DNA of 64,000 nt, from positions 558,001 to 622,000 of the forward strand of contig NZ_BEWC01000008.1 of the NCBI RefSeq assembly GCF_003112575.1, given 5' to 3'. Of this stretch, positions 1 to 8,741 are shown in pieces. The stretch comes from Streptomyces ardesiacus (lineage in GTDB: Bacteria; Actinomycetota; Actinomycetes; Streptomycetales; Streptomycetaceae). A model generated the notes under the pieces. It saw nothing but the letters and a program-made list of their open reading frames with translations. It was not told the origin of the DNA and did not search any database. How positions within the stretch are numbered: position 1 is the first letter of the stretch; every line of letters begins with the position of its first letter. The translations under genes and the position numbers were made by a program.

Positions 1-2
1 CC

Positions 3-548
3 CACGTCGAGGAGAACCTGCGCCAGCTCGGCCGCGACCACCTCGACGTCGTCTACCTGCGCCGCATGCGCCAGGACTCGGTCGCCGAGCACTTCGGCGC
101 CCTGGCCGAGCTGCGCGAGGCCGGACTGATCCGCCACCTCGGCCTGTCCGACGTGGAGCCCCGGCACCTGGCCGAGGCCCAGGCCGTCGCGCCGGTGGTG
201 AGCGTCCAGAACCGGTACGGCCTCGGCTTCCACGATCCCGCCACCGACGCGCTCCTCGCCCAGTGCCGCGCCCAGGGCATCGCCTTCGTGCCGTTCTTCG
301 CCATCGCCGGCGAGGCCGGGCCGCGGGGCGCGGGTACGGCGCACGACGAGGAGGTGCGCGCGGTGGCCCGCGCGCACGGGGCGAGCCCGGCGCAGGTCCG
401 GATCGCCTGGACCCTGCACCAGGGCCCGCACGTCCTCGCCATTCCCGGCACCGGCAACCCCGAGCACCTCGCCGAGAACGTCGCCGCGGGCGCGCTCCGC
501 CTCACCGACGAGGAAGTGGCACGGCTGGACGGCGCCCGCACGGGCTGA
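3..548 (+). CDS. aldo/keto reductase, C-terminal part (5' end outside window)
   Basis: The reading frame is open from base 3 and ends at TGA 546-548; an internal ATG at 66 is not the true start because the residues before it (LGRDHLDVVYLRRM) fit the family. This is the C-terminal half or more of an NADP-dependent aldo/keto reductase of the (alpha/beta)8 barrel type: the VSVQNRYGL strand, the PFFAIAG loop and the C-terminal AIPGTGNPEHLAENV stretch are the usual substrate-loop and NADP phosphate-binding segments. The catalytic Asp/Tyr/Lys lie upstream of the window. The substrate cannot be told. The stop is followed by imperfect tandem repeats. Confidence 0.85.
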   Translation, partial: HVEENLRQLGRDHLDVVYLRRMRQDSVAEHFGALAELREAGLIRHLGLSDVEPRHLAEAQAVAPVVSVQNRYGLGFHDPATDALLAQCRAQGIAFVPFFAIAGEAGPRGAGTAHDEEVRAVARAHGASPAQVRIAWTLHQGPHVLAIPGTGNPEHLAENVAAGALRLTDEEVARLDGARTG

Positions 549-574
549 CCCCCGCCCGCGGGCCGATCCGTGCC

Positions 575-650
575 TGCACGGGCCGACCCCGCCCGGACTG
601 GACGATCCGCCGTGCACGGGCCGACCCCGCCCGCACGGGCCGATCCGCCG
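575..650. repeat. two tandem 38-bp imperfect repeats
   Basis: Units 575-612 and 613-650 share the first 21 bases and the last 12 or so (the GATCCGCCG block), differing only in the middle. A further degraded partial copy lies just upstream, directly behind the aldo/keto reductase stop codon. No coding function is seen. Confidence 0.6.
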
Positions 651-680
651 TGAACGGCGCCGGTCCTCCAAGCGGGAGAC

Positions 681-708
681 TTGGCGTCCGGTGAGTTTTA
701 CGTATAAC
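681..708 (+). promoter_or_regulatory. putative vegetative promoter and near-palindrome for the glyoxalase-fold gene
   Basis: TTGGCG at 681-686 and TATAAC at 703-708 are spaced by 16 bases, a reasonable HrdB-type -35/-10 pair placing the transcript start near 715, about 28 bases before the ATG at 743. The AT-rich stretch 693-711 is also a near-palindrome around TACGTA, so a repressor could sit on the -10 region. Prediction from sequence only. Confidence 0.4.
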
Positions 709-742
709 CTCTCCCGTCAATCGCCCGTCCCGGAAGGTGCCG

Positions 743-1138
743 ATGACACGCATCGCCCTGGTCGCCCTCGTCGTCGACGACTACGACGAGGCGATCCGCT
801 TCTACACCGAGGCCCTCGGCTTCCGCCTCGCCGAGGACACGCCCCGGCCCGACGGCTCCCGCTGGGTCGTCGTCGAGCCCGGCGCCCCGGGTACGGGCAC
901 CGCCCTGCTGCTGGCCCGCGCCAAGGGCGAGACCCAGCGGGCCCGGATCGGCGACCAGACCGGCGGGCGTGTCGGGTTCTTCCTGTACACCGACGACTTC
1001 GCCCGCGACCACGCCCGCATGGCCGCCGCGGGCGTGACCTTCCTGGAGGAGCCCCGCCACGAGCCCTACGGCTCGGTCGCCGTCTTCCAGGACCTGTACG
1101 GCAACCGCTGGGACCTGCTCCAGCCGGCAGCCCCGTGA
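743..1138 (+). CDS. VOC (glyoxalase/bleomycin-resistance fold) family protein
   Basis: A 131-residue single-domain vicinal-oxygen-chelate protein: N-terminal VDDYDEAIRFYTEALGFRL is the classic first beta-alpha-beta motif, and FQDLYGNRWDLLQP is the closing strand with the conserved YGNRWDL. Such proteins are metal-dependent lyases, dioxygenases or drug-binding proteins; nothing here fixes the substrate. ATG 743 was chosen over an in-frame GTG at 737 because GGAAGG (732-737) is a well-placed ribosome-binding site for 743 and would overlap 737. The gene has its own promoter-like region and stands 75 bases before the adenosine deaminase gene, so the two may be co-transcribed. Confidence 0.85.
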   Translation: MTRIALVALVVDDYDEAIRFYTEALGFRLAEDTPRPDGSRWVVVEPGAPGTGTALLLARAKGETQRARIGDQTGGRVGFFLYTDDFARDHARMAAAGVTFLEEPRHEPYGSVAVFQDLYGNRWDLLQPAAP

Positions 1139-1213
1139 TCCGTCCCCGTCCGTAACCCCCTTTCGCGAACCATCCCCGTCTTCACGCACCGAACCGCCGA
1201 GGAACCGCCGCAC

Positions 1214-2311
1214 ATGTCATCTACGCGCATAGACACCGAGACCCTCCGCCGCCTCCCCAAGGCGGTCCTGCACGACCACCTCGACGGCGGCCTGCGCCCC
1301 GCCACCGTCGTGGAACTCGCCGCCTCCGTCGGCCACGCCCTGCCCACCACCGACCCCGACGAGCTGGCCGCCTGGTACTACGAGGCCGCCAACTCCGGTG
1401 ACTTGGTGCGCTACATCGCCACCTTCGAGCACACCCTCGCCGTGCTGCAGAACCGCGAGGGCCTGCTGCGCGCCGCCGAGGAGTACGTCCTCGACCTCGC
1501 CGCCGACGGCGTGGTCTACGGCGAGGTGCGCTACGCCCCCGAGCTGAACACCCGGGGCGGGCTGTCGATGCGGGAGGTCGTGGAGACCGTCCAGGAGGGT
1601 CTGGCCGCCGGCATGGCCAAGGCGGCCGCCGCCGGGACGCCCGTCCGTGTCGGCACCCTGCTCTGCGGCATGCGGATGTTCGACCGGGTCCGCGAGGCCG
1701 CCGACCTGGCGGTCGCCTTCCGGGACGCGGGCGTCGTCGGCTTCGACATCGCCGGAGCCGAGGACGGCTTCCCGCCCGCCGACCACCTCGACGCCTTCGC
1801 GCACCTGCGGCGCGAGAACGTGCCCTTCACCATCCACGCCGGCGAGGCGCACGGGCTGCCCAGCATCCACCAGGCGCTCCAGGTGTGCGGCGCCCAGCGC
1901 ATCGGCCACGGCGTGCGCATCACCGACGACATCCCCGACCTCGCCGCCGGCAAGCTCGGCCGGCTCGCCGCCTGGGTGCGCGACCGCCGCGTCGCCCTGG
2001 AGATGTGCCCGACCTCCAACCTCCAGACCGGCGCCGCGACCTCGATCGCCGAGCACCCGATCACCGCGCTGAAGGACCTCGGCTTCCGCGTCACCCTCAA
2101 CACCGACAACCGGCTCGTCTCTGGCACGACGATGACACGCGAGATGTCGCTGCTGGTCGAGCAGGCGGGCTGGAGCGTGGAGGACCTGCGCACGGTGACG
2201 GTGAACGCCCTCAAGAGCGCCTTCGCCCCCTTCGAGGAGCGCAACGCTCTCATCCGCGACGTGGTCCTGCCGGGCTACGCGTCCGCGCTCCGCACCAGCC
2301 CGCGCACGTAG
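1214..2311 (+). CDS. add: adenosine deaminase
   Basis: A 365-residue amidohydrolase that deaminates (deoxy)adenosine to (deoxy)inosine in purine salvage, cytosolic. The zinc ligands and catalytic residues are visible: HxH at H20/H22 (HDHLDG), H208 in HAGEA with the catalytic E211, H232 in RIGHGVR, and the zinc-binding D298 in LNTDN. Actinobacterial enzymes commonly have NTDN rather than NTDD at the last motif. GAGGAA lies about 10 bases before the ATG. Streptomyces usually carry more than one add-like gene, so this may be an accessory copy. Its 3' end overlaps the convergent DinB gene by 37 bases, so transcription through the end of either gene would read antisense into the other. Confidence 0.93.
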   Translation: MSSTRIDTETLRRLPKAVLHDHLDGGLRPATVVELAASVGHALPTTDPDELAAWYYEAANSGDLVRYIATFEHTLAVLQNREGLLRAAEEYVLDLAADGVVYGEVRYAPELNTRGGLSMREVVETVQEGLAAGMAKAAAAGTPVRVGTLLCGMRMFDRVREAADLAVAFRDAGVVGFDIAGAEDGFPPADHLDAFAHLRRENVPFTIHAGEAHGLPSIHQALQVCGAQRIGHGVRITDDIPDLAAGKLGRLAAWVRDRRVALEMCPTSNLQTGAATSIAEHPITALKDLGFRVTLNTDNRLVSGTTMTREMSLLVEQAGWSVEDLRTVTVNALKSAFAPFEERNALIRDVVLPGYASALRTSPRT

Positions 2312-2790
2312 GCGGCCTGTCCGACGTGCTGGAGATCGTCGGACAGGACGCTGACCAGCCGCACGGCGAGCGTGACCGGCGGGTCCCAGTTGTCGTCGAC
2401 GACCCGCTCCAGGTCCTGCGCGGTCAGCGAGCGCAGGGCCCGGAGCGTCTGCTCGTGCACCGCGTCGTAGTAGCCGGTCAGCAGGCCGGCGGAGTCGACC
2501 CGCACCTTGGCGACCTTCGCGGAGCTGTGCCCGTACCCGGTGTCGTCGCGGGGCAGCCCGAGGCCGAAGCGCTTCTCCCACTCCCCGGACAGCCACACCT
2601 GGTCGAGCCCGAAGGCGTCGGCGACATGGTCGTCCTGGACGCGGGTGAGGTGCCAGACCAGCCAGGCGACGGAGTTGGCGCCGGCGGCGGGGCGGGCGTT
2701 CAGGCCGTCGGGGTCCAGGCCCTCGACGGCGGCGTGGACTTCTTCCTGGATGCGGCCGTAGCCCTCGATGAGGATGTCCTTCGCAAGCAT
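2275..2790 (-). CDS. DinB/DUF664-type mycothiol-dependent transferase-like protein
   Basis: A 171-residue four-helix-bundle protein of the DinB superfamily. The conserved metal-ligand histidines are in WLVWHLTRVQDDH and near the C-terminus in LQHVGQAAYVRGL, as in the mycothiol-dependent DUF664 branch of actinobacteria. Family members catalyse thiol-dependent isomerisation, transfer or detoxification; the substrate here is unknown. ATG 2790 is the only good start. The gene is convergent with add and overlaps its end by 37 bases. Confidence 0.82.
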   Translation of the reverse strand: MLAKDILIEGYGRIQEEVHAAVEGLDPDGLNARPAAGANSVAWLVWHLTRVQDDHVADAFGLDQVWLSGEWEKRFGLGLPRDDTGYGHSSAKVAKVRVDSAGLLTGYYDAVHEQTLRALRSLTAQDLERVVDDNWDPPVTLAVRLVSVLSDDLQHVGQAAYVRGLVRSADA

Positions 2791-2859
2791 GTGTCCACCA
2801 TCGCGCAGTCCGTGCTCCGGCGCCCGCCGTTCACGCGTCCGCCGTTCACGGTCCGCCGT

Positions 2860-3744
2860 TCACGTGCCCGCCGTCTCCAGCAGCCCCATCAGCGCCCGGG
2901 CCGCCGGGCTGGTCGCCTGCGCGGGCGGCAGCAGCGCGATGGTCTCGTACTCCGTCCCGTCCGCGTCCTTGAGCGGCAGCGAGGTCAGCGCGGCGCGCTT
3001 GTGCCGGAAGTGGCGCGGGACGACCGCGATGCCGAGGTTCTCGTCGATCAGGTCGAGCAGCCCGTGCACGTCGTTCACCTCCAGCGGCACGGTCCGCCGT
3101 ACGCCCGCCGCGGCGAAGACGGCGTCGGTGACGCGGCGCGGACCCCAGTCCGGGTGGAAGTCGACGAAGACCTCGTCGGCGAGGTCGTGCGGGGTGAGTA
3201 CCGCGCCGTCCGCGACGAGCCGGTGGTCCGGGTGGCACAGCACCGTCATCGGCTCGCCGGCCAGCGACACCGAGCGCAACTGGTCCGTGTCCGCCTGGGT
3301 GCGGTAGGCGAAGGCCAGGTCGAGCCGTCCCGCCGCGACCTCCTCCGCCAGTTCCCCGGAGCCCGCCTGCCGCAGCCGGATCTCCACGTCGGGATGGCGC
3401 CGCCGGAAGCCGGCCAGCAGCCCGGCCACCGGCACCCCGGCGATGCACTGCTCGGCGCCCAGGGACAGGGTCCCGCGCAGCACCCCCTGCACCGCGGCGA
3501 CCGCCTCGTGCGCCGACCGCACCTGGGCGAGGATCCGCCGTGCCTCCTCCAGCAGCGCCCGCCCCGCCTCCGTCAGCGTCACCCGGCGGGTCGTGCGCAC
3601 GAACAGCGGCGCCCGCAGCTCCCGCTCCAGCGCCCGGATCGACGCCGACAGCCCGGACTGGGACACCAGCAGGCGTTCCGCCGCCCGGGTGAAGTGCTGG
3701 TCCTCGGCGACCGCCACGAAGTGCTGGAGATGACGCAGTTCCAT
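2860..3744 (-). CDS. LysR family transcriptional regulator
   Basis: A 294-residue LysR-type regulator. Residues 1-60 form the winged helix-turn-helix (LRHLQHFVAVAEDQHFTRAA then LLVSQSGLSASIRALE), followed by the periplasmic-binding-protein-like effector domain from about residue 90. It is divergent from the aldo/keto reductase at 3872 with a 127-base gap, the standard LysR arrangement, so control of that gene is the first hypothesis. TAGGCT on the minus strand lies 8 bases before the ATG, so the mRNA could be leaderless. The effector is unknown. Confidence 0.9.
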   Translation of the reverse strand: MELRHLQHFVAVAEDQHFTRAAERLLVSQSGLSASIRALERELRAPLFVRTTRRVTLTEAGRALLEEARRILAQVRSAHEAVAAVQGVLRGTLSLGAEQCIAGVPVAGLLAGFRRRHPDVEIRLRQAGSGELAEEVAAGRLDLAFAYRTQADTDQLRSVSLAGEPMTVLCHPDHRLVADGAVLTPHDLADEVFVDFHPDWGPRRVTDAVFAAAGVRRTVPLEVNDVHGLLDLIDENLGIAVVPRHFRHKRAALTSLPLKDADGTEYETIALLPPAQATSPAARALMGLLETAGT

Positions 3745-3871
3745 GATTGAGAAGCCTAACCGCGCAATCCCATCGGATTCTTCTGTTGGACCACTGTCCG
3801 CAGGTCAGGGGAGAGTGGAGGGCGGTTCCGCCCAAGCCCCGTACTCCGGGGCCAACCCCTCTGGAGTCGCG

Positions 3872-4864
<993 letters not shown>

Positions 4865-4898
4865 GACTGGGCTAGAACCCCGTCCGGCGGAACCCGTA

Positions 4899-4935
4899 CG
4901 CCGGTCCCGGAGGCGCACCGCCTCCGGGACCGGCG
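4899..4935. terminator. bidirectional hairpin terminator
   Basis: A perfect 15-base-pair inverted repeat (arms 4899-4913 and 4921-4935, 7-base loop) sits between the convergent aldo/keto reductase and SnoaL-like genes. There is no clear T run, as is usual in Streptomyces, but stem strength and position fit transcription termination from both sides. Confidence 0.75.
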
Positions 4936-4950
4936 CGTGCGCGGATCCGG

Positions 4951-5331
4951 TCACGCCCCCGCGGGCACCCGGTCCAGGAAGCCGAACACGGACCGGATGC
5001 GGCCCTCGTCGTCCAGCGTGATCACGTCGAACCCGGCGACCGGCGCGGCTCCGTCGGTCCCGCTCACCAGCTCCCAGGAGAAGCGCGCCGTGTCGTGGTG
5101 CCCGTCGACCGCGCCGGACAGTCGGAAGGAGAAGCCGGGGAACTGCTCGTGCACCGCCGCCACCACGGCCGCGATCTGCTCGTGGCCGCGCACGTCGGCC
5201 AGCGGGTCGGTGTACCTCCCGTCCTCCGTCCAGGCCGCGGCGACCGCCTTGGCCACCGCGTCCGGGGCCGCGTTCCAGGCCTCGAGGTAGCGGGCGACGG
5301 CGTCCTCGTAACGACGGGTGGATGCGGACAT
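4951..5331 (-). CDS. SnoaL-like / nuclear transport factor 2-fold protein
   Basis: A 126-residue NTF2-fold protein. The N-terminal RRYEDAVARYLEAWNA helix, the WTEDGRYTDPLADVRGHEQIAAVV segment and the terminal GFDVITLDDEGRI strand are typical of the SnoaL/polyketide-cyclase-like group, which hold small ligands in a cone-shaped pocket or act as cyclases, isomerases or epoxide hydrolases. Function is not predictable from the sequence. GGAGG at 5341-5345 is 9 bases before the ATG. Single gene, convergent with the aldo/keto reductase across a hairpin terminator. Confidence 0.8.
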   Translation of the reverse strand: MSASTRRYEDAVARYLEAWNAAPDAVAKAVAAAWTEDGRYTDPLADVRGHEQIAAVVAAVHEQFPGFSFRLSGAVDGHHDTARFSWELVSGTDGAAPVAGFDVITLDDEGRIRSVFGFLDRVPAGA

Positions 5332-5654
5332 GGCGATCAGCCTCCAATGAGGTGGGTGTGCCGGTCAGAAGCCGGATCCCGGTCTCGGCGACCCGGTACG
5401 GCAACCCTGCCCGCACCCGTCCGCGGCGTCGATTACCCCCGGGGTCATGGCGGGCGGCGCGGTATTTCGGCCAACCAGGGCCGTGAATATGCCAGGAGAC
5501 TGGCCGGAAATTCGTGGTGACAGTGGTTCAGTCGTGAACATACTCACCACTAGGGCCTCTCACACCACGCGACAGTGCCCTCACGCACAGCACACGAGCC
5601 GCACGGACGTCATGCCGGACCGGCAGGCGGGCTGGGTGACGGGGGAGGGTAGCA
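5332..5654. other. intergenic region with a nested 37-bp inverted repeat
   Basis: No gene is seen in these 323 bases between divergent genes. They hold a nested inverted repeat at 5514-5550: outer arms GTGGTGA/TCACCAC, inner arms GTTCA/TGAAC, with one common centre near 5532. This is about 100 bases before the start of the unknown gene at 5655 and could be its operator or a leader hairpin. The region is less G+C-rich than its surroundings, as expected for a promoter area. Confidence 0.5.
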
Positions 5655-6065
5655 GTGCACGACGAGTTCCTGTGCCATGTCACGGCCTACGGTGTCTGCG
5701 ACGGCCGGCGCATCGGGGTCCCCCTGGGCACCTACCGGGCGCCCACCCTCGCCCTGGCCCTGTGGTGGCTGCGGGACCGGGCCTCGTGGATCGCGGAACG
5801 GCTGGATCCGCAGCCCGACACCCCCCACTTACCGCGCGGCGCCCTGACTCCGGTCGCCGACGACGCGCCCGACGTGCCGCGCATGCTGCGCGCCTGGTGT
5901 GCCGACGACGTCCAACAGGAGCAGGTCGCCGAGGAGTTGGCCGCCGGACACCTGGTGCGCGTCGCGACCAGCGACGAGACCACCGAGTACGAGCTGATGG
6001 CCGAGTCCGTGGACGCGCTGCGCATGCAGCGGGCCGCCCCGCCGCTGGTCGTCCCCGTCGCCTGA
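5655..6065 (+). CDS. protein of unknown function with a TTA codon
   Basis: A 136-residue protein I do not recognise. It starts with GTG, with GGGGGAGGG 5 bases upstream. It has no signal peptide or membrane segment; it contains a Trp-rich patch (ALWWLRDRASWIAERL) and an acidic C-terminal half (QQEQVAEELAAGHLVRVATSDE). Codon 59 (5829-5831) is TTA, which in Streptomyces is read only by the bldA tRNA, so translation is probably tied to development or late growth. Its upstream region carries the nested inverted repeat. Convergent with the streptophobe gene. Confidence 0.75.
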   Translation: MHDEFLCHVTAYGVCDGRRIGVPLGTYRAPTLALALWWLRDRASWIAERLDPQPDTPHLPRGALTPVADDAPDVPRMLRAWCADDVQQEQVAEELAAGHLVRVATSDETTEYELMAESVDALRMQRAAPPLVVPVA

Positions 6066-6100
6066 ACCCCGTGCCGCCGCGTACGCCGCCCCGACCCGCC

Positions 6101-7414
6101 TCAGGACCGGACCCTGCCGGACCGCTCGCCCGCCCACCGTGCGAGGAGCGCGCCGAGGAACCCCGCGACCAGCCCCCACAGCAGCGCGAGGCCGACCGCA
6201 CCCCACAGACGCGGGCGCAGGAACAGCCGCCCGGACAGCCCGCCGCCCAGGTCGCCGATGCCGAGCACCGACAGCCCGAAGTGGGCGTGGATCCGGCCGA
6301 CGAGACCGATCATGAGGACCGTGAGGGCCAGAGCCACCGCCAGGTGCACCGCGTGCAGCCAGGCCGGCCTGCGGACGGGGGAGCGGGCCGCCATGAGGAA
6401 CCCGGCCGCCAGAACCAGGACCGCCGCGGCGACCAGGAGCCACCACATCCGGCCGTCGCGTTCGGCGAGCGTGCCCACGTTCACGGTCGAGACGTCCGGC
6501 GTGCGCAGCACCTCGTCGAGCACGTGCGGCATCGGCAGCCCGAACGGCCCCTCCACACGCCCGTTCCAGGTCGCGCCGAGGCCGATCGTGAGCGCGGGCC
6601 AGGCCAGGTTCGGCAGCCCGAGCAGCAGTACGGCGAAGGTGTCCCCCGCGTGACCCCGCGTCCCGGCGGTGACCAGGGCGACGACGACGCCGACGACCAC
6701 GTACGCGAGCAGCAGCGCGACCATCGCGTACGCGGCCGGCCGCACCGACGCCCGCAGCCGCGGCAGCCGCCCGGGCAGCGGCACCCAGGCCGTGACCAGG
6801 AGGGCGAGCACGAAGACCCCCGCCAGCCACAGCAGTCCGAAGAGGACGGTCAGCGGCACGTCGGTGGTGAAACCGACCGTGGGGGTGACGCCGAACAGGT
6901 CACCGAGGTCGCTCAGCAGGCCCTCCCCGAGGGAGACCTCGAAGGTCTGCCGGGCGGCGAACGCCATGCCGAGGAGGGCGAACAGCCACAGGACGGCGAT
7001 CCGCGCGGCCCAGCCGGCCAGGTCGGGCACGCCGGTCAGGGCACGGCGGCGCAGCGGCCGCAGGAAGCCCCAGGCGGTCACCAGGGCACCGGTCAGGGTG
7101 ACGGACAGCGGCATCACGGTCAGCCCCGCGTCGGTGGCGGCCAGTTCGCCCGCGTCGCCGGACAGCTCCAGCGCGCCGCCCACGGCGGTGACGACGGTCG
7201 CCACGACGACCCGGGGAAAGGCGTCGTCGGGCAGGTCCGCCGCACCGGCCGCCCACAGCCCGAGCGCGGCCACGACCCCCATGGCGACCAGGCCGGCCAG
7301 CACCGTGCCCAGGGCCTGCACCCAGCCGTGGCCGGCGGCGGCCCGGCCGGAGGTTCCGGGCGCCTCGGGAGGCACGGGGGGCACGGGGGGCACGGGCGGG
7401 GGGTGCGGACTCAC
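6101..7414 (-). CDS. streptophobe family integral membrane protein
   Basis: A 437-residue very hydrophobic protein with about ten predicted membrane segments (for instance WVQALGTVLAGLVAMGVV, LAWPALTIGLGATW, LHAVHLAVALALTVLMIGLV). It matches in size and layout the streptophobe family known only from Streptomyces and relatives, whose role is unknown. The N-terminus is a proline-rich PPVPPVPPVPP track encoded by a 9-base micro-repeat (about 7374-7400). GTG 7414 has no Shine-Dalgarno; TTAGCGT on the minus strand 6 bases upstream looks like a -10 element, so the mRNA may be leaderless. Confidence 0.75.
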   Translation of the reverse strand: MSPHPPPVPPVPPVPPEAPGTSGRAAAGHGWVQALGTVLAGLVAMGVVAALGLWAAGAADLPDDAFPRVVVATVVTAVGGALELSGDAGELAATDAGLTVMPLSVTLTGALVTAWGFLRPLRRRALTGVPDLAGWAARIAVLWLFALLGMAFAARQTFEVSLGEGLLSDLGDLFGVTPTVGFTTDVPLTVLFGLLWLAGVFVLALLVTAWVPLPGRLPRLRASVRPAAYAMVALLLAYVVVGVVVALVTAGTRGHAGDTFAVLLLGLPNLAWPALTIGLGATWNGRVEGPFGLPMPHVLDEVLRTPDVSTVNVGTLAERDGRMWWLLVAAAVLVLAAGFLMAARSPVRRPAWLHAVHLAVALALTVLMIGLVGRIHAHFGLSVLGIGDLGGGLSGRLFLRPRLWGAVGLALLWGLVAGFLGALLARWAGERSGRVRS

Positions 7415-7517
7415 GGTGCCACGCTAAGCAGCGGTCGCCGGGCCCGCCCGCCGACTGGGCCGTCCGCGCCGGAGGGGCCCGGGCCGGGGCACGGCTCCGT
7501 CCCGGCCCGGCCGGTGT

Positions 7518-7988
7518 TCAGCCCGCCCGCACGACCAGGGCGTAGTCGCCCAGGCCCCGCAGACGGCCGGCCGGTACTTCGCCGCGGGTGGTGAAGAGGG
7601 CGAGGAGGCGGGCGGTCCGGGTGTCGAACGCGACGTCGAGCACCGTGCCGTGCCCGGTGCCCGTGTCGAGGAGGACACGGTGGTCCAGCAGGTCGTGGTG
7701 GGCCCGCGGCGCGCCTTCGCACGGGGCGGCGGCCCGGAGACGGACGGCACCCGCCGCGACCGTGTCCACTGCGTCCCAGGGCACCGCCCGCTCCCGGCCG
7801 GACCGGCCGATCCGACCGCTCAGGCCGACCCGTCCGCTCAGGCCGACCCGGCCTAAGGCGCCGTCGCGGAACCGCACATGACTCACCGCACCGGAGACGA
7901 CGTCGACGGTCAGGGACGTCACGGTGCCGAGCGGACCGCCCCCGTCCGCCGCCAGCACCGGCAGCCCGCGCACCTCGGTGAACAGCAT
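7518..7988 (-). CDS. PRC-barrel domain protein, downstream member of pair, with TTA codon
   Basis: A 156-residue protein with two PRC-barrel-like modules (VRGLPVLAADGGGPLGTVTSL and HRVLLDTGTGHGTVLDVAFD), the small beta-barrel first known from photosynthetic reaction centre H subunits and RimM. In actinobacteria these are soluble or membrane-edge proteins of unclear function, often stress-linked. A VGLSGR repeat joins the modules. Codon 45 (7854-7856) is TTA, implying bldA dependence. The ATG overlaps the upstream gene's stop in TGATG, so the two are translationally coupled. Confidence 0.78.
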   Translation of the reverse strand: MLFTEVRGLPVLAADGGGPLGTVTSLTVDVVSGAVSHVRFRDGALGRVGLSGRVGLSGRIGRSGRERAVPWDAVDTVAAGAVRLRAAAPCEGAPRAHHDLLDHRVLLDTGTGHGTVLDVAFDTRTARLLALFTTRGEVPAGRLRGLGDYALVVRAG

Positions 7989-8572
7989 CACGGCAGCGCG
8001 CCCCTCCCGCGGCCGGGCACACCGGCGACCAGCGCGGTGAGGCCGGGCAGGTCGTCCGCGACGTACCGGACGGCGTCCTCGGGGAGGACCAGGGACCGCC
8101 CGGTGACCGTGAGCGTCCCGCCGCGCGGTACGTACACCCGGCGCCGGTGCCGGGTGGGGCCCGGCAGGAACCGACGGCTCGCCGCCACCCGGAAGCCGAC
8201 GACCCGCCCACCGGTGCCGCCCTCCACGACGACGTCGAGCACCGTGCCGATCTCCGTCCCCGCCTCGGTCACCACCTCCGCACCCAGCAGCCGGGCCCGC
8301 AGGCTGTGCCGGTGCGTCGTCAGCGCCGCCGCGTCCACGAGGCCGCGCCGGTCGCGGATCATCACCGCGTCGTGCCCCAGGGCGTACACCGCCCGCCAGG
8401 GCAGGCCCTCCCTCAGGGAGCCGGACAGCAGGCCCCGTCCCGTCAGGGTGAAACCGGTGACCGAGCCCGCGGCGGCGTCGCATACGGTGTCCTTGACATG
8501 GGCGACGGCATCGCCGCCGAGGGTGACCACCGGCCGGGTGGTGAGGCTTCGTGCGGCCATCAGTTCGTTCAT
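7988..8572 (-). CDS. PRC-barrel domain protein, upstream member of pair
   Basis: A 194-residue protein with paired PRC-barrel modules: SLTTRPVVTLGGDAVAHVKD and GAEVVTEAGTEIGTVLDVVVE, ending in a VYVPRGGTLTVTGRSLVLP strand set. ATG 8572 is preceded by AAGGGGG at a good distance; the frame stays open upstream but has no ribosome site there. It is the first gene of a two-gene operon and is divergent from the RsbW-like gene 8742, the pair being separated by a region with a SigB-type promoter for the latter. Function unknown; the association with stress signalling genes recurs at 56478. Confidence 0.78.
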   Translation of the reverse strand: MNELMAARSLTTRPVVTLGGDAVAHVKDTVCDAAAGSVTGFTLTGRGLLSGSLREGLPWRAVYALGHDAVMIRDRRGLVDAAALTTHRHSLRARLLGAEVVTEAGTEIGTVLDVVVEGGTGGRVVGFRVAASRRFLPGPTRHRRRVYVPRGGTLTVTGRSLVLPEDAVRYVADDLPGLTALVAGVPGRGRGALP

Positions 8573-8665
8573 CGCACCCCCTTTGCCCCACCCGCTCGCA
8601 CACCCTGTCCGCACCCACGGGTTCCCCGCACGACTGTGACGATGCCCGCACTGCGAAGAGACGGG

Positions 8666-8690
8666 GACTGCGAGGCGCGGCTCGGGGTAC
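8666..8690 (+). promoter_or_regulatory. SigB-type promoter, exact consensus match
   Basis: GACT (8666-8669), 15 bases, GGGTAC (8685-8690) matches the published Streptomyces SigB-family form GNNT-N14-16-GGGTAC/T exactly. The expected start is near 8697, about 45 bases before the ATG of the RsbW-like gene. Confidence 0.65.
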
Positions 8691-8741
8691 GAGGACAGGT
8701 GCAGCAGCGTCCGGCCAGTCCGGCTTCCGAGAGAGAAACGC

